Positions 1-5,713 of a stretch of 6,479 nt of DNA are shown in pieces; position 1 is the stretch's first letter, and every line of letters begins with the position of its first letter. The notes below the pieces were generated by a model. The model was not told where the DNA came from and ran no database searches. It was given only the letters and a program-made list of their open reading frames with translations. The stretch comes from Chloroflexota bacterium (GTDB taxonomy: Bacteria; Chloroflexota; Anaerolineae; Anaerolineales; Villigracilaceae): NCBI GenBank assembly GCA_021796315.1, contig JAJYOH010000358.1, positions 1 to 6,479 of the forward strand. The letters are read 5' to 3'. A program made the translations under genes and the position numbers.

Positions 1-1441
1 CAGCCCTTATGATATTTTGCGCGCCCGCTTCAAGGATTTCAGCGGCCGTCATCGGGCTGGACGGATAGACTGCCACGTTGCGATGTTTGTTGATCTGCGT
101 GATGCGCCAGTCCATGACACGCCGCCATTCGTTGAGACCGGGCAAAGACGATTCGCGCAGGACGCGTCCGCCGAGTTCCTTGCGGGCTTCGAGCAGCGTG
201 ACCGCATATCCGCGTTGACCTAAAGCGCGTGCGGCTTCCAAACCAGCCGGGCCAGCGCCGACGACCATGATCTCTTTCTCGGTTTTCTTCGCGGCTATGA
301 TCTCTGGATGCCAATCACGCCGCCACTCCTCACCCATCGTTGGATTCTGCGTGCAGCGGATCGGAACGTAACGCGTGTCGCCAGTGATGCAGATATTGCA
401 GCCGATACATTCGCGGATATCTTCGATGCGGCCCTGCTTAACTTTCTCCGGCAGGAACGGGTCGGCGATCGAGGGCCGCGCCGCGCCGATCATATCCAGC
501 ACGCCGCGCTGGATGGCCGAGACCATTGAATCGGGCGAGGTATAGCGTCCCACGCCGACCACTGGTTTGGTCGTAAGTCCCTTGACGAAGGAAATATATT
601 TTTCCTGATGACCTTCTTTATCAAAACGCGATGTGGCTGAATCATTTGACCAGCCGCTGATGTTCACATCCCACAGGTCGGGCAATTCTGCCAGCATCGC
701 CACAATATCGTGGCCTTCGCCTTGAGATGTAATGCCATCTTCGCCGAGCAGTTCATCCACAGCGAAACGCGCGACCACGCCGCACGTATCACCGACCGCG
801 TCTTTGGTATCTTCGATCAATTCACGGAATAAACGCACACGATTTTCAAGTGAACCGCCGTATTCATCCGTGCGGTCGTTGTAACGGCGCAGCATGAACT
901 GCATGGCAGCCGTCAGCCCGTGACCTGCGTAACAATAGACCAAGTCAAAGCCGGCGCGTCTGGCGCGCAAGGCCGCCTCACGATGCCAGCGCCGGAAGTT
1001 ACGGATATCTTCCTTGTCCATGCGGCGCGCCTGCACCGGGTCGTAGCCCGAACCGCCGATGGTGCTCATGGCGCGCGGCCCGATGGGCGTGGCGCGCGTA
1101 TAAATATTCGAAGCGTCAAGTCCGTTGTGGTTCAGTTCGATCCCCGCCAATGCGCCGTGCTTGTGAACCGCATCCGCCATCAGGGCCAGTCCGGGGATGT
1201 CGGCATCGTCCCACAGGCGGCCTTCGAAATATGGTGCCAGGTCGCTGGTGTGATGAATCTCGACTTCCTCGGTACAGACCACGCCCCATCCGCCTTCGGC
1301 TTTGATAGCACGCATGGCGGCGTGTCCCTGCGGCATTCGATAGCCGAAGCCATTGCAGTGCGGCACTTGATAGAAACGATTGGGAGCAGTGACGGGGCCG
1401 ATGCGGATCGGCTCGAACAAAATGTCATATGGGCTGGTCAT
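1..1441 (-). CDS. Trimethylamine/dimethylamine/histamine dehydrogenase-family iron-sulfur flavoprotein, 3' part cut off
   Basis: Only the first 480 codons are in the window; the gene has no stop before the left edge. Family members are about 700-730 residues long and oxidatively demethylate or deaminate amines in the cytoplasm, passing electrons through 6-S-cysteinyl-FMN and a 4Fe-4S cluster to an electron-transfer flavoprotein. Visible in order: an N-terminal TIM barrel of the old-yellow-enzyme type, with NRFYQVPHC placing Cys29 where the family attaches FMN; Tyr171, His174 and Asp267, matching the catalytic triad; Arg225, an FMN contact; cluster cysteines 345, 348, 351 and 363 in CIGCNICI...CTQN; and a nucleotide-binding loop VGAGPAG at about 394-400 opening the C-terminal domains. 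The pocket differs from trimethylamine dehydrogenase: Trp264 is kept, but Tyr60 becomes Glu59 and Trp355 becomes Asp355. The ATG at 1441 is preceded by AAAGGA with 8 bases between, and the protein aligns from its first residues with the family. The family call is firm. The substrate is unknown, so I give no gene symbol. Confidence 0.9.
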   Translation of the reverse strand, partial: MTSPYDILFEPIRIGPVTAPNRFYQVPHCNGFGYRMPQGHAAMRAIKAEGGWGVVCTEEVEIHHTSDLAPYFEGRLWDDADIPGLALMADAVHKHGALAGIELNHNGLDASNIYTRATPIGPRAMSTIGGSGYDPVQARRMDKEDIRNFRRWHREAALRARRAGFDLVYCYAGHGLTAAMQFMLRRYNDRTDEYGGSLENRVRLFRELIEDTKDAVGDTCGVVARFAVDELLGEDGITSQGEGHDIVAMLAELPDLWDVNISGWSNDSATSRFDKEGHQEKYISFVKGLTTKPVVGVGRYTSPDSMVSAIQRGVLDMIGAARPSIADPFLPEKVKQGRIEDIRECIGCNICITGDTRYVPIRCTQNPTMGEEWRRDWHPEIIAAKKTEKEIMVVGAGPAGLEAARALGQRGYAVTLLEARKELGGRVLRESSLPGLNEWRRVMDWRITQINKHRNVAVYPSSPMTAAEILEAGAQNIIRA

Positions 1442-1462
1442 GGATGAATTCCTTTCGGGTCA

Positions 1463-1492
1463 AGAATACCATTGCCGGACTCCCCCCGTCAA
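1463..1492 (-). promoter_or_regulatory. Candidate sigma-70-type promoter of the amine dehydrogenase gene
   Basis: On the minus strand a TTGACG (1492-1487, 5 of 6 to the consensus -35) is followed after 18 bases by TATTCT (1468-1463, 4 of 6 to the -10). This would start transcription a short distance upstream of the AAAGGA ribosome site. A 5-bp inverted repeat, CGTCA-AA-TGACG (1487-1498), overlaps the -35 box and could be a small operator. Matches of this quality occur by chance, so this is a suggestion resting on position and spacing. Confidence 0.35.
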
Positions 1493-1543
1493 ATGACGAA
1501 CATCATGTGGATTTATTCAAAATGCTCCCCCACCATACTTTGA

Positions 1544-1610
1544 ACCGCGAAGCCCACAAAGAACGCAAAGAAAGCTTTTAAAACTTTGCGAGCTTCGCGC
1601 TCTTTGCGGT
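1544..1610. repeat. Imperfect inverted repeat built from 9-base units
   Basis: Two 27-base arms, 1544-1570 and 1584-1610, are reverse complements at 20 of 27 positions and flank a 13-base A/T-rich centre containing AAAGCTTT. Each arm reads as three 9-base units: ACCGCGAAG, CCCACAAAG and AACGCAAAG on the left, and their inverted counterparts (CTTTGCGAG, CTTCGCGCT, CTTTGCGGT) on the right. A run of five T follows only on the plus strand (1614-1618), where no gene ends. A terminator for the minus-strand arsC unit is therefore possible but not well supported. It looks more like a dispersed intergenic repeat of the kind seen in many copies in some genomes. The rest of the 1442-1649 spacer shows only the candidate promoter and ribosome site. 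Confidence 0.6.
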
Positions 1611-1649
1611 AAATTTTTCCAAACCAAAAGACTCCACGCTTGATCATCG

Positions 1650-2057
1650 CTACAATTTCAACAGCGGCGGGATTCTTTCAAGCATCTCGCTTCGTACCTG
1701 ACGGAAAACGGCCAGCCGTTCCTCGTCCGTTCCCTGCGCTCTGGCCGGATCGCGAAAGCCCTCGTGGAGGCGTCTTCCCTTCCCCAGCCAGACCGGGCAT
1801 GACGCATTGGCATCGTCACAGACCGTCACAACCAGATCAAAGGCTTCATCGCGGAACTGCTCCACGCTTTTAGATAAACCAGTATGCTCGATGCCGATCT
1901 CGCGCAAAGCCCGGATCGCCATTGGGTGGACAAAGCCTGCGGGCCGCGTCCCGGCTGAAAACGCCCGCCGCTCAGGGTAGCGGGCGTTGACAATCGCTTC
2001 GGACATCTGCGAACGGCAGGAATTGCCCGTGCAGAGGAAAAGCACTTTTTGTATCAT
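1650..2057 (-). CDS. arsC: Thioredoxin-type arsenate reductase, low-molecular-weight phosphatase fold
   Basis: The 135-residue product has the usual family size and is complete. Enzymes of this type reduce arsenate to arsenite in the cytoplasm, using three cysteines in a relay that thioredoxin resets. The P-loop CTGNSCRS (Cys9 to Ser16) holds the nucleophile Cys9 and Arg15. Cys80 and Cys87 in VCDDANASCP match the relay pair (82 and 89 in the Staphylococcus aureus enzyme), with the same 7-residue spacing. FRDPA near residues 101-105 supplies the expected Asp-Pro general acid. Cys14 is an additional P-loop cysteine, common in this fold. The ATG shares ATGA with the phoU stop, and no strong ribosome site lies close upstream, so translation is probably coupled to phoU. 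This places it last in the pst operon, where it could deal with arsenate imported as a phosphate mimic. A tyrosine-phosphatase role is the alternative; the relay cysteines argue against it. Confidence 0.88.
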   Translation of the reverse strand: MIQKVLFLCTGNSCRSQMSEAIVNARYPERRAFSAGTRPAGFVHPMAIRALREIGIEHTGLSKSVEQFRDEAFDLVVTVCDDANASCPVWLGKGRRLHEGFRDPARAQGTDEERLAVFRQVRSEMLERIPPLLKL

Positions 2058-2746
2058 TTTGAATTTTGCTGCTTCCAGAATTCACTGCTTGTATCATTGA
2101 TCTCGGTTAATTCGCCAGTCACAATGAACACGGTCCGCTCACAGATATTAGTCACGCGGTCCGCGAAACGCTCCAGGTTGTGCGCCACCCACAACAACCA
2201 GTTGGCGCGTTCGATGGTTTTCGGGTCGGCAATCACAAAGGTCATCAACTCGCGGTACACCTGGTTATAAAGCGCGTCCACCTCGTCATCTTCAACAGGA
2301 ATTTGGCGGGCAGTTTCAATATCTTCATTGACGAAAGCGGTTAGGGAGCGATGAAGCATGTCCGCGCCTTTCTGGGCCATGCGCGGGACGTCGATCAACG
2401 GTTTGAGTAAAGGCTGGTCACCCATCCGCAGGTTGATGTTGGCGATGCCCTTGGCATAATCGCCCATGCGCTCCAGCTCGGAGATGATCTCCATTATCGA
2501 AGCCAGCAGGCGCAGATCATGCGCCATCGGCTGTTGCGTGGCGATCAGGATCATCAACTGACTTTCGATCTTAAAACGCTTCTTATTGATCTCTTTGTCG
2601 TTCTCCAATATCTGCTGGGATGCTTTCAAGTCGCGCTTCTTCAACGCTTCCACCGAGCCGATGATGGCCTGTTCCACCATTGAGCCAAGCAAAAGGACTT
2701 CGTCTTTTACCTGCTTTATTTCTGTTTCAAAGGTTTTTCGCAACAT
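2054..2746 (-). CDS. phoU: Phosphate-specific transport system accessory protein PhoU
   Basis: The 230-residue, all-helical, soluble protein has the normal PhoU length and the two-fold repeat of the family. Each half carries the metal-binding signature E-x-x-x-D: ELERMGD at 90-96 and NLERFAD at 190-196. In studied bacteria PhoU sits at the inner face of the membrane, restrains the Pst transporter and relays phosphate sufficiency to a PhoR-type sensor kinase. No phoR or phoB is in this window. The ATG at 2746 has GAGG at 2755-2752, five bases upstream, and the N-terminus (MLRKTFETEI) starts as in relatives. It lies 35 bases after pstB with no terminator-like structure, so it is most likely co-transcribed. 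Its TGA stop overlaps the start of arsC. Identity is very secure; the direction of its regulatory effect here is inferred from the family. Confidence 0.96.
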   Translation of the reverse strand: MLRKTFETEIKQVKDEVLLLGSMVEQAIIGSVEALKKRDLKASQQILENDKEINKKRFKIESQLMILIATQQPMAHDLRLLASIMEIISELERMGDYAKGIANINLRMGDQPLLKPLIDVPRMAQKGADMLHRSLTAFVNEDIETARQIPVEDDEVDALYNQVYRELMTFVIADPKTIERANWLLWVAHNLERFADRVTNICERTVFIVTGELTEINDTSSEFWKQQNSK

Positions 2747-2781
2747 AAGAACCTCGTTTCATGCCCTTTTCATTCATTATA

Positions 2782-3597
2782 TTACCCAAATCGGCCGGTG
2801 ACATAATCTTCCGTGCGTTTGTCTTTCGGATTGGTGAAAATGATGTTCGTATCATTGAATTCAATCATGCGCCCGGCGCGGTGTTCGTCGATCATCATCA
2901 TGGCGGTGTAATCTGAAACACGCGCCGCCTGCTGCATATTATGAGTGACGATGATGATGGTATATTCCTTGACGATCTCGTGCATCAACTCTTCGATCTT
3001 GAGAGTGGAGATCGGGTCGAGCGCCGAGGCAGGTTCGTCCATCAGGATGATTTCGGGTTCGACGGCCAGCGCCCGCGCAATGCACATACGCTGCTGCTGA
3101 CCACCGGAAAGGGAGAAACCACTTTGATGCAGCTTATCCTTCACTTCGTCCCACAAGGCAGCCTGGCGAATGGATTTCTCCACGATCTCGTCCAGGTCGG
3201 CCTTGCGCCGGATCCCGTATAAGCGCGGGCCATAAGCTACATTGTCATAAATACTTTTCGGGAAGGGGTTGGGACGCTGAAAAACCATACCGACCCTGCG
3301 GCGGATATCTACGACATCCACCCTGGCGGTATTGATATTCTCACCATCCAGAATGATCTCACCTTCCATATGTGCGCTGGGCGTAAGATCGTTCATTCGA
3401 TTAAAGGAACGCAGTAAGGTTGATTTTCCGCATCCCGATGGACCAATGATTGCGGTAATCTTATTCTCCTGCACCGAGAGGTTGATATCAGCCAGAGCGC
3501 GAAACTTTCCATAATAAACCGAAAGGTTCTTCACGTCCACTTTATTGGCGGGAATGCCCTGCGCTACACTTTTGGATGCATCAATTTTGGTTTCCAT
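2782..3597 (-). CDS. pstB: Phosphate ABC transporter ATP-binding protein PstB
   Basis: The 271-residue cytoplasmic ATPase powers phosphate import as a dimer on PstC and PstA. All ABC motifs are intact: Walker [10 protein letters not shown] (52-60), Q-loop Gln107 in VFQRPNPFP, signature LSGGQQQR (163-170), Walker B ILMDEP with catalytic Glu188, D-loop SALD, and switch His219 in [17 protein letters not shown] after the Q-loop and the C-terminal EDYVTGRFG are typical of PstB as opposed to other importers' ATPases. I chose the ATG at 3597: AGGGA (3609-3605) lies seven bases upstream across the pstA stop, the 271-residue length fits the family, and the gap to pstA is 4 bases. An in-frame ATG at 3657 would add 20 residues with no family resemblance and overlap pstA by 56 bases. 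Confidence 0.97.
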   Translation of the reverse strand: METKIDASKSVAQGIPANKVDVKNLSVYYGKFRALADINLSVQENKITAIIGPSGCGKSTLLRSFNRMNDLTPSAHMEGEIILDGENINTARVDVVDIRRRVGMVFQRPNPFPKSIYDNVAYGPRLYGIRRKADLDEIVEKSIRQAALWDEVKDKLHQSGFSLSGGQQQRMCIARALAVEPEIILMDEPASALDPISTLKIEELMHEIVKEYTIIIVTHNMQQAARVSDYTAMMMIDEHRAGRMIEFNDTNIIFTNPKDKRTEDYVTGRFG

Positions 3598-3601
3598 GGC
3601 T

Positions 3602-4546
3602 TTATCCCTGAAGCGCACGTTTGCGCGACTCGACCCATAGACGCGCCATGATTTCAATCAAAAGAACAAAGGCCATCAACACCAACGCCACGCCCCAGGA
3701 TTGGTCGATCCGTTCCGGGTATGGTTGTTGGGCGTACTTCCACAACGTCAGCGGCAGCGAGTCGACCGGCTGGTTGATGATGCGTCCCAGAATAGCGAAC
3801 ACACTCTGATGCGCTTGAAGGCCGCCCTTCACGATCAAACCAACATCGAAACTGTCATTGCCCAATGCTGTAAAGAGCAAGGGGGCAGTCTCGCCGGCTG
3901 CGCGCGCAATCGCCAACAGGAATCCGGTGATGATCCCGTTGAGAGCGGCAGGAAACATCACGCTCAATGAAGTTTTCCATTCCGGTGCACCCAGTCCCAA
4001 CGAACCTTCACGCAGGGTATAGGGAACCAGCTTTAGCATTTCCTCCGTAGTACGGATGATCGTCGGCAGCATAAGAATAGCCAGCGCCACCCCGCCCGCC
4101 AGGGCTGAAAAATGCTTCATGGGTACGACCATCAAAGCGTAAACAAAAAGGCCCAGCACGATAGATGGTACGCCTGAGAGTACATCCGTGCCAAAACGCA
4201 GCGCCACACCCAAGGGGGTATTCGGGTTGCGGGCCGCATAAAAAGCCGCCAGTACGCCTGGCGGGATGGCAAACAGGCAGGCCAGGAAGGTCATAATGAT
4301 GGTACCTTCTATGGAGTGCAACACGCCGCCGCCTGTGACACCCAGCGGGCGCGGGAGTTGTGTGAAGAAAGCCAGATTGAGTGTTGGACCCCCGCGATAG
4401 ATAACGTATCCAACAATCCAAAACAACGGGATGAGTGCCATCAAAGTCAGCAGCCCCGTGACGGACAACATCAAGGTGTTCACCATTCGGCGGCGCTGTA
4501 AATTTGAGGCCTGATTCCTGACAATCAACTCCTGAAAGCGGGTCAT
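3602..4546 (-). CDS. pstA: Phosphate ABC transporter permease PstA
   Basis: This 314-residue inner-membrane protein forms the phosphate channel with PstC. Hydrophobic segments lie near residues 25-49, 80-103, 120-142, 150-166, 200-216 and 284-302, giving about six membrane spans. The cytoplasmic coupling loop that docks on PstB is visible as [13 protein letters not shown] (178-190) with a following FPAAL, a variant of the EAA loop. The conserved PstA stretch [14 protein letters not shown] is at 214-227. I start it at the ATG at 4546, not at an in-frame ATG 13 codons upstream. The later start has AGGAGG seven bases upstream and shares ATGA with the pstC stop, and relatives begin similarly; the extra residues (MAGGAADTAGGAR) are low-complexity. 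The overlap points to translational coupling, which would keep the two permeases in equal amounts. Confidence 0.96.
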   Translation of the reverse strand: MTRFQELIVRNQASNLQRRRMVNTLMLSVTGLLTLMALIPLFWIVGYVIYRGGPTLNLAFFTQLPRPLGVTGGGVLHSIEGTIIMTFLACLFAIPPGVLAAFYAARNPNTPLGVALRFGTDVLSGVPSIVLGLFVYALMVVPMKHFSALAGGVALAILMLPTIIRTTEEMLKLVPYTLREGSLGLGAPEWKTSLSVMFPAALNGIITGFLLAIARAAGETAPLLFTALGNDSFDVGLIVKGGLQAHQSVFAILGRIINQPVDSLPLTLWKYAQQPYPERIDQSWGVALVLMAFVLLIEIMARLWVESRKRALQG

Positions 4547-5547
4547 GCGCGCGCCTCCTGCGGTGTCCGCCGCGCCACCTGCCACACCAGAAAGCGCGCA
4601 ATCAAATTCAGAATCAGCGTAATGACAAATAACGTCAAGCCGATTTCAACCATGGCGGATGTGTGCAAAGTGGAAGCAGATTCGCCAAATTCATTGGCCA
4701 GCAGGCTGGCCATCGTATATCCTGGTTTGAGCAGTGAACCGGTACCCTCCAAAGAATTCCCTATTACCATGGTCACGGCCATCGTCTCACCGAGTGCGCG
4801 TCCCAATCCAAGAATGATTGCGCCGAGAATGCCGGAAAGACCATAAGGCAACAAAACCTGCCAGATCATCTCCCAGCGCGTGGCGCCCATGCCCATGGCG
4901 GCCTCGCGTTGACTGTCAGGGATCGCCAAAAACACATCCCGCGCGATTGCTGTAATGGTCGGGATAATCATAATTGTCAGGGTCAAGGCAGCGGCGAGGC
5001 GTGACGAACCACTCTGTGGGATCGGTCCCGTGAAGAAGATTTTAAGTAAGGGTACCTGACCAAAAGCCAGGAATAACGCCTCACCGATTGGAACAACGAT
5101 CTTCGGCAGGAAGACAAAGATGCCCCACAAACCGTAAACGACGCTTGGGATGGCTGCCAGCAACTCGATCATCCAATTAAGCGGCAAACGAATTTGCGGC
5201 GGGCAAAGTTCGGCCAGAAAAATGGAAATACCCAAACTGACAGGAATCGCCAGGATGATCGCAAATATCGAGGTTACCAAAGTGCCATAGATGAAAGCCC
5301 AGGATTGAAAAACACCGGTGGCCGGATTCCAGGAGGAATCTGCGGTAGGAAGAATGAAGGCCCAGCCGAGCTTGGCGCGCGCCTCGGCGGATTGCTGCCA
5401 GAGCATCCAGCCAATGGCAACGACAACCGCAAGCACCAAAACAGACATCAATATCACGATCCCGGACCAAAGTACATCCCCATGGCGAGTGGATCGTCTC
5501 AAGCGAGCGATCCAGTTGTTTTTTTGCAAAGCGGAAACGTTTTTCAT
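4543..5547 (-). CDS. pstC: Phosphate ABC transporter permease PstC
   Basis: This 334-residue inner-membrane protein is the partner of PstA in the phosphate channel. A short basic cytoplasmic N-terminus (RLRRSTRHGD) precedes the first span at about 27-50. A periplasmic loop follows, then further spans near 85-111, 124-148, 185-203, 235-258 and 298-322. The EAA coupling loop is clear: SQREAAMGMGATRWEMIW and then LLP at 212-234. The segment GRALGETMAVTMVIGN (249-264) is characteristic of PstC. The ATG at 5547 has only a weak ribosome site (AAGAGAG), which sits in a small hairpin right before the start codon. It is separated from pstS by a structured 166-base spacer and overlaps pstA by ATGA. The loop between about residues 150 and 183, between two spans, looks long, as is common in non-enteric PstC proteins. 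Confidence 0.96.
   Translation of the reverse strand: MKNVSALQKNNWIARLRRSTRHGDVLWSGIVILMSVLVLAVVVAIGWMLWQQSAEARAKLGWAFILPTADSSWNPATGVFQSWAFIYGTLVTSIFAIILAIPVSLGISIFLAELCPPQIRLPLNWMIELLAAIPSVVYGLWGIFVFLPKIVVPIGEALFLAFGQVPLLKIFFTGPIPQSGSSRLAAALTLTIMIIPTITAIARDVFLAIPDSQREAAMGMGATRWEMIWQVLLPYGLSGILGAIILGLGRALGETMAVTMVIGNSLEGTGSLLKPGYTMASLLANEFGESASTLHTSAMVEIGLTLFVITLILNLIARFLVWQVARRTPQEARA
4554..4559 (-). promoter_or_regulatory. Ribosome binding site that fixes the pstA start
   Basis: A perfect AGGAGG on the minus strand lies inside the last codons of pstC, seven bases upstream of the ATG at 4546. Its spacing supports that start and excludes the longer in-frame alternative at 4585, which lies upstream of this site. 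Confidence 0.8.
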
Positions 5548-5563
5548 TTCAAGCTCTCTTGAA
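5548..5563 (-). promoter_or_regulatory. Small hairpin over the pstC ribosome binding site
   Basis: On the minus-strand transcript TTCAAG and CTTGAA form a perfect 6-bp stem around an AGAG tetraloop, and the pstC ATG follows immediately. The only Shine-Dalgarno-like bases (AAGAGAG) fall in the loop and the 5' arm of the stem. This could tune pstC translation relative to pstS. A 6-bp palindrome can also arise by chance. Confidence 0.4.
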
Positions 5564-5588
5564 GTTCTGATAAACGCAGGCTATTTTA

Positions 5589-5626
5589 TTCACTGTGAAG
5601 TCCCGAGACGATAAGGAAAATTCCTT
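5589..5626. promoter_or_regulatory. Two short palindromes in the pstS-pstC spacer
   Basis: TTCAC-T-GTGAA (5589-5599) and AAGGAA-AA-TTCCTT (5613-5626) are perfect inverted repeats 13 bases apart. They could be protein-binding sites or weak RNA stems. I looked for an enteric-type Pho box (repeated CTGTCA-like 7-mers on an 11-base period) and did not see one. No convincing -35/-10 pair for an internal promoter was found either. Confidence 0.3.
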
Positions 5627-5652
5627 GACTTGTCGTGATTATAAACTGAAAT

Positions 5653-5688
5653 GGAGGGCCTCTCTCATACCACAGGGAGAGACCCTCC
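5653..5688 (-). terminator. Strong intercistronic hairpin downstream of pstS
   Basis: The minus-strand RNA forms a continuous 12-bp stem (5688-5677 with 5664-5653) closed by a 12-base loop. Eleven pairs are Watson-Crick and one is G-U. On the plus strand the same position would be a C-A mismatch, so the structure favours the direction in which pstS is read. It starts 25 bases after the pstS stop. The bases after it (ATTTCAGTTTATAA) are A/T-rich but lack a clean U-run. It is therefore best read as a partial terminator or an mRNA-stabilising stem that raises pstS expression above pstCAB. Known pst operons often have such an element here. Confidence 0.65.
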
Positions 5689-5713
5689 GGGGACCAGGGA
5701 GGATTGATAAAGG

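Noticed and set aside
920..1447. Plus-strand open frame of 175 codons
   Set aside because: It lies entirely antisense to the amine dehydrogenase, whose minus-strand frame has clear family motifs throughout. The plus-strand translation resembles no protein I recognise.
1544..1618. Plus-strand intrinsic terminator (hairpin followed by T5)
   Set aside because: No supported plus-strand gene ends here and the stem has many mismatches; an intergenic repeat explains it better.
3598..3657. Longer pstB start at 3657
   Set aside because: The added residues have no family resemblance and overlap pstA by 56 bases, while the ATG at 3597 has a well-spaced AGGGA and normal PstB length.
4547..4585. Longer pstA start at 4585
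   Set aside because: It would put the excellent AGGAGG site inside the gene, and the extra 13 residues are low-complexity; the ATGA overlap at 4546 is the usual arrangement.
4008..4601. Minus-strand open frame of 197 codons overlapping pstA and the end of pstC
   Set aside because: It is in another frame over pstA; the product is rich in Arg, Cys and His, has no membrane pattern, and overlaps genes with firm assignments.
5626..5646. Plus-strand promoter-like pair TTGACT and TATAAA
   Set aside because: The two boxes are only about nine bases apart, and no plus-strand gene follows.
5548..5713. Enteric-type Pho box
   Set aside because: I found no repeated CTGTCA-like 7-mers on an 11-base period on either strand; the main regulatory region should lie upstream of pstS, outside the window.
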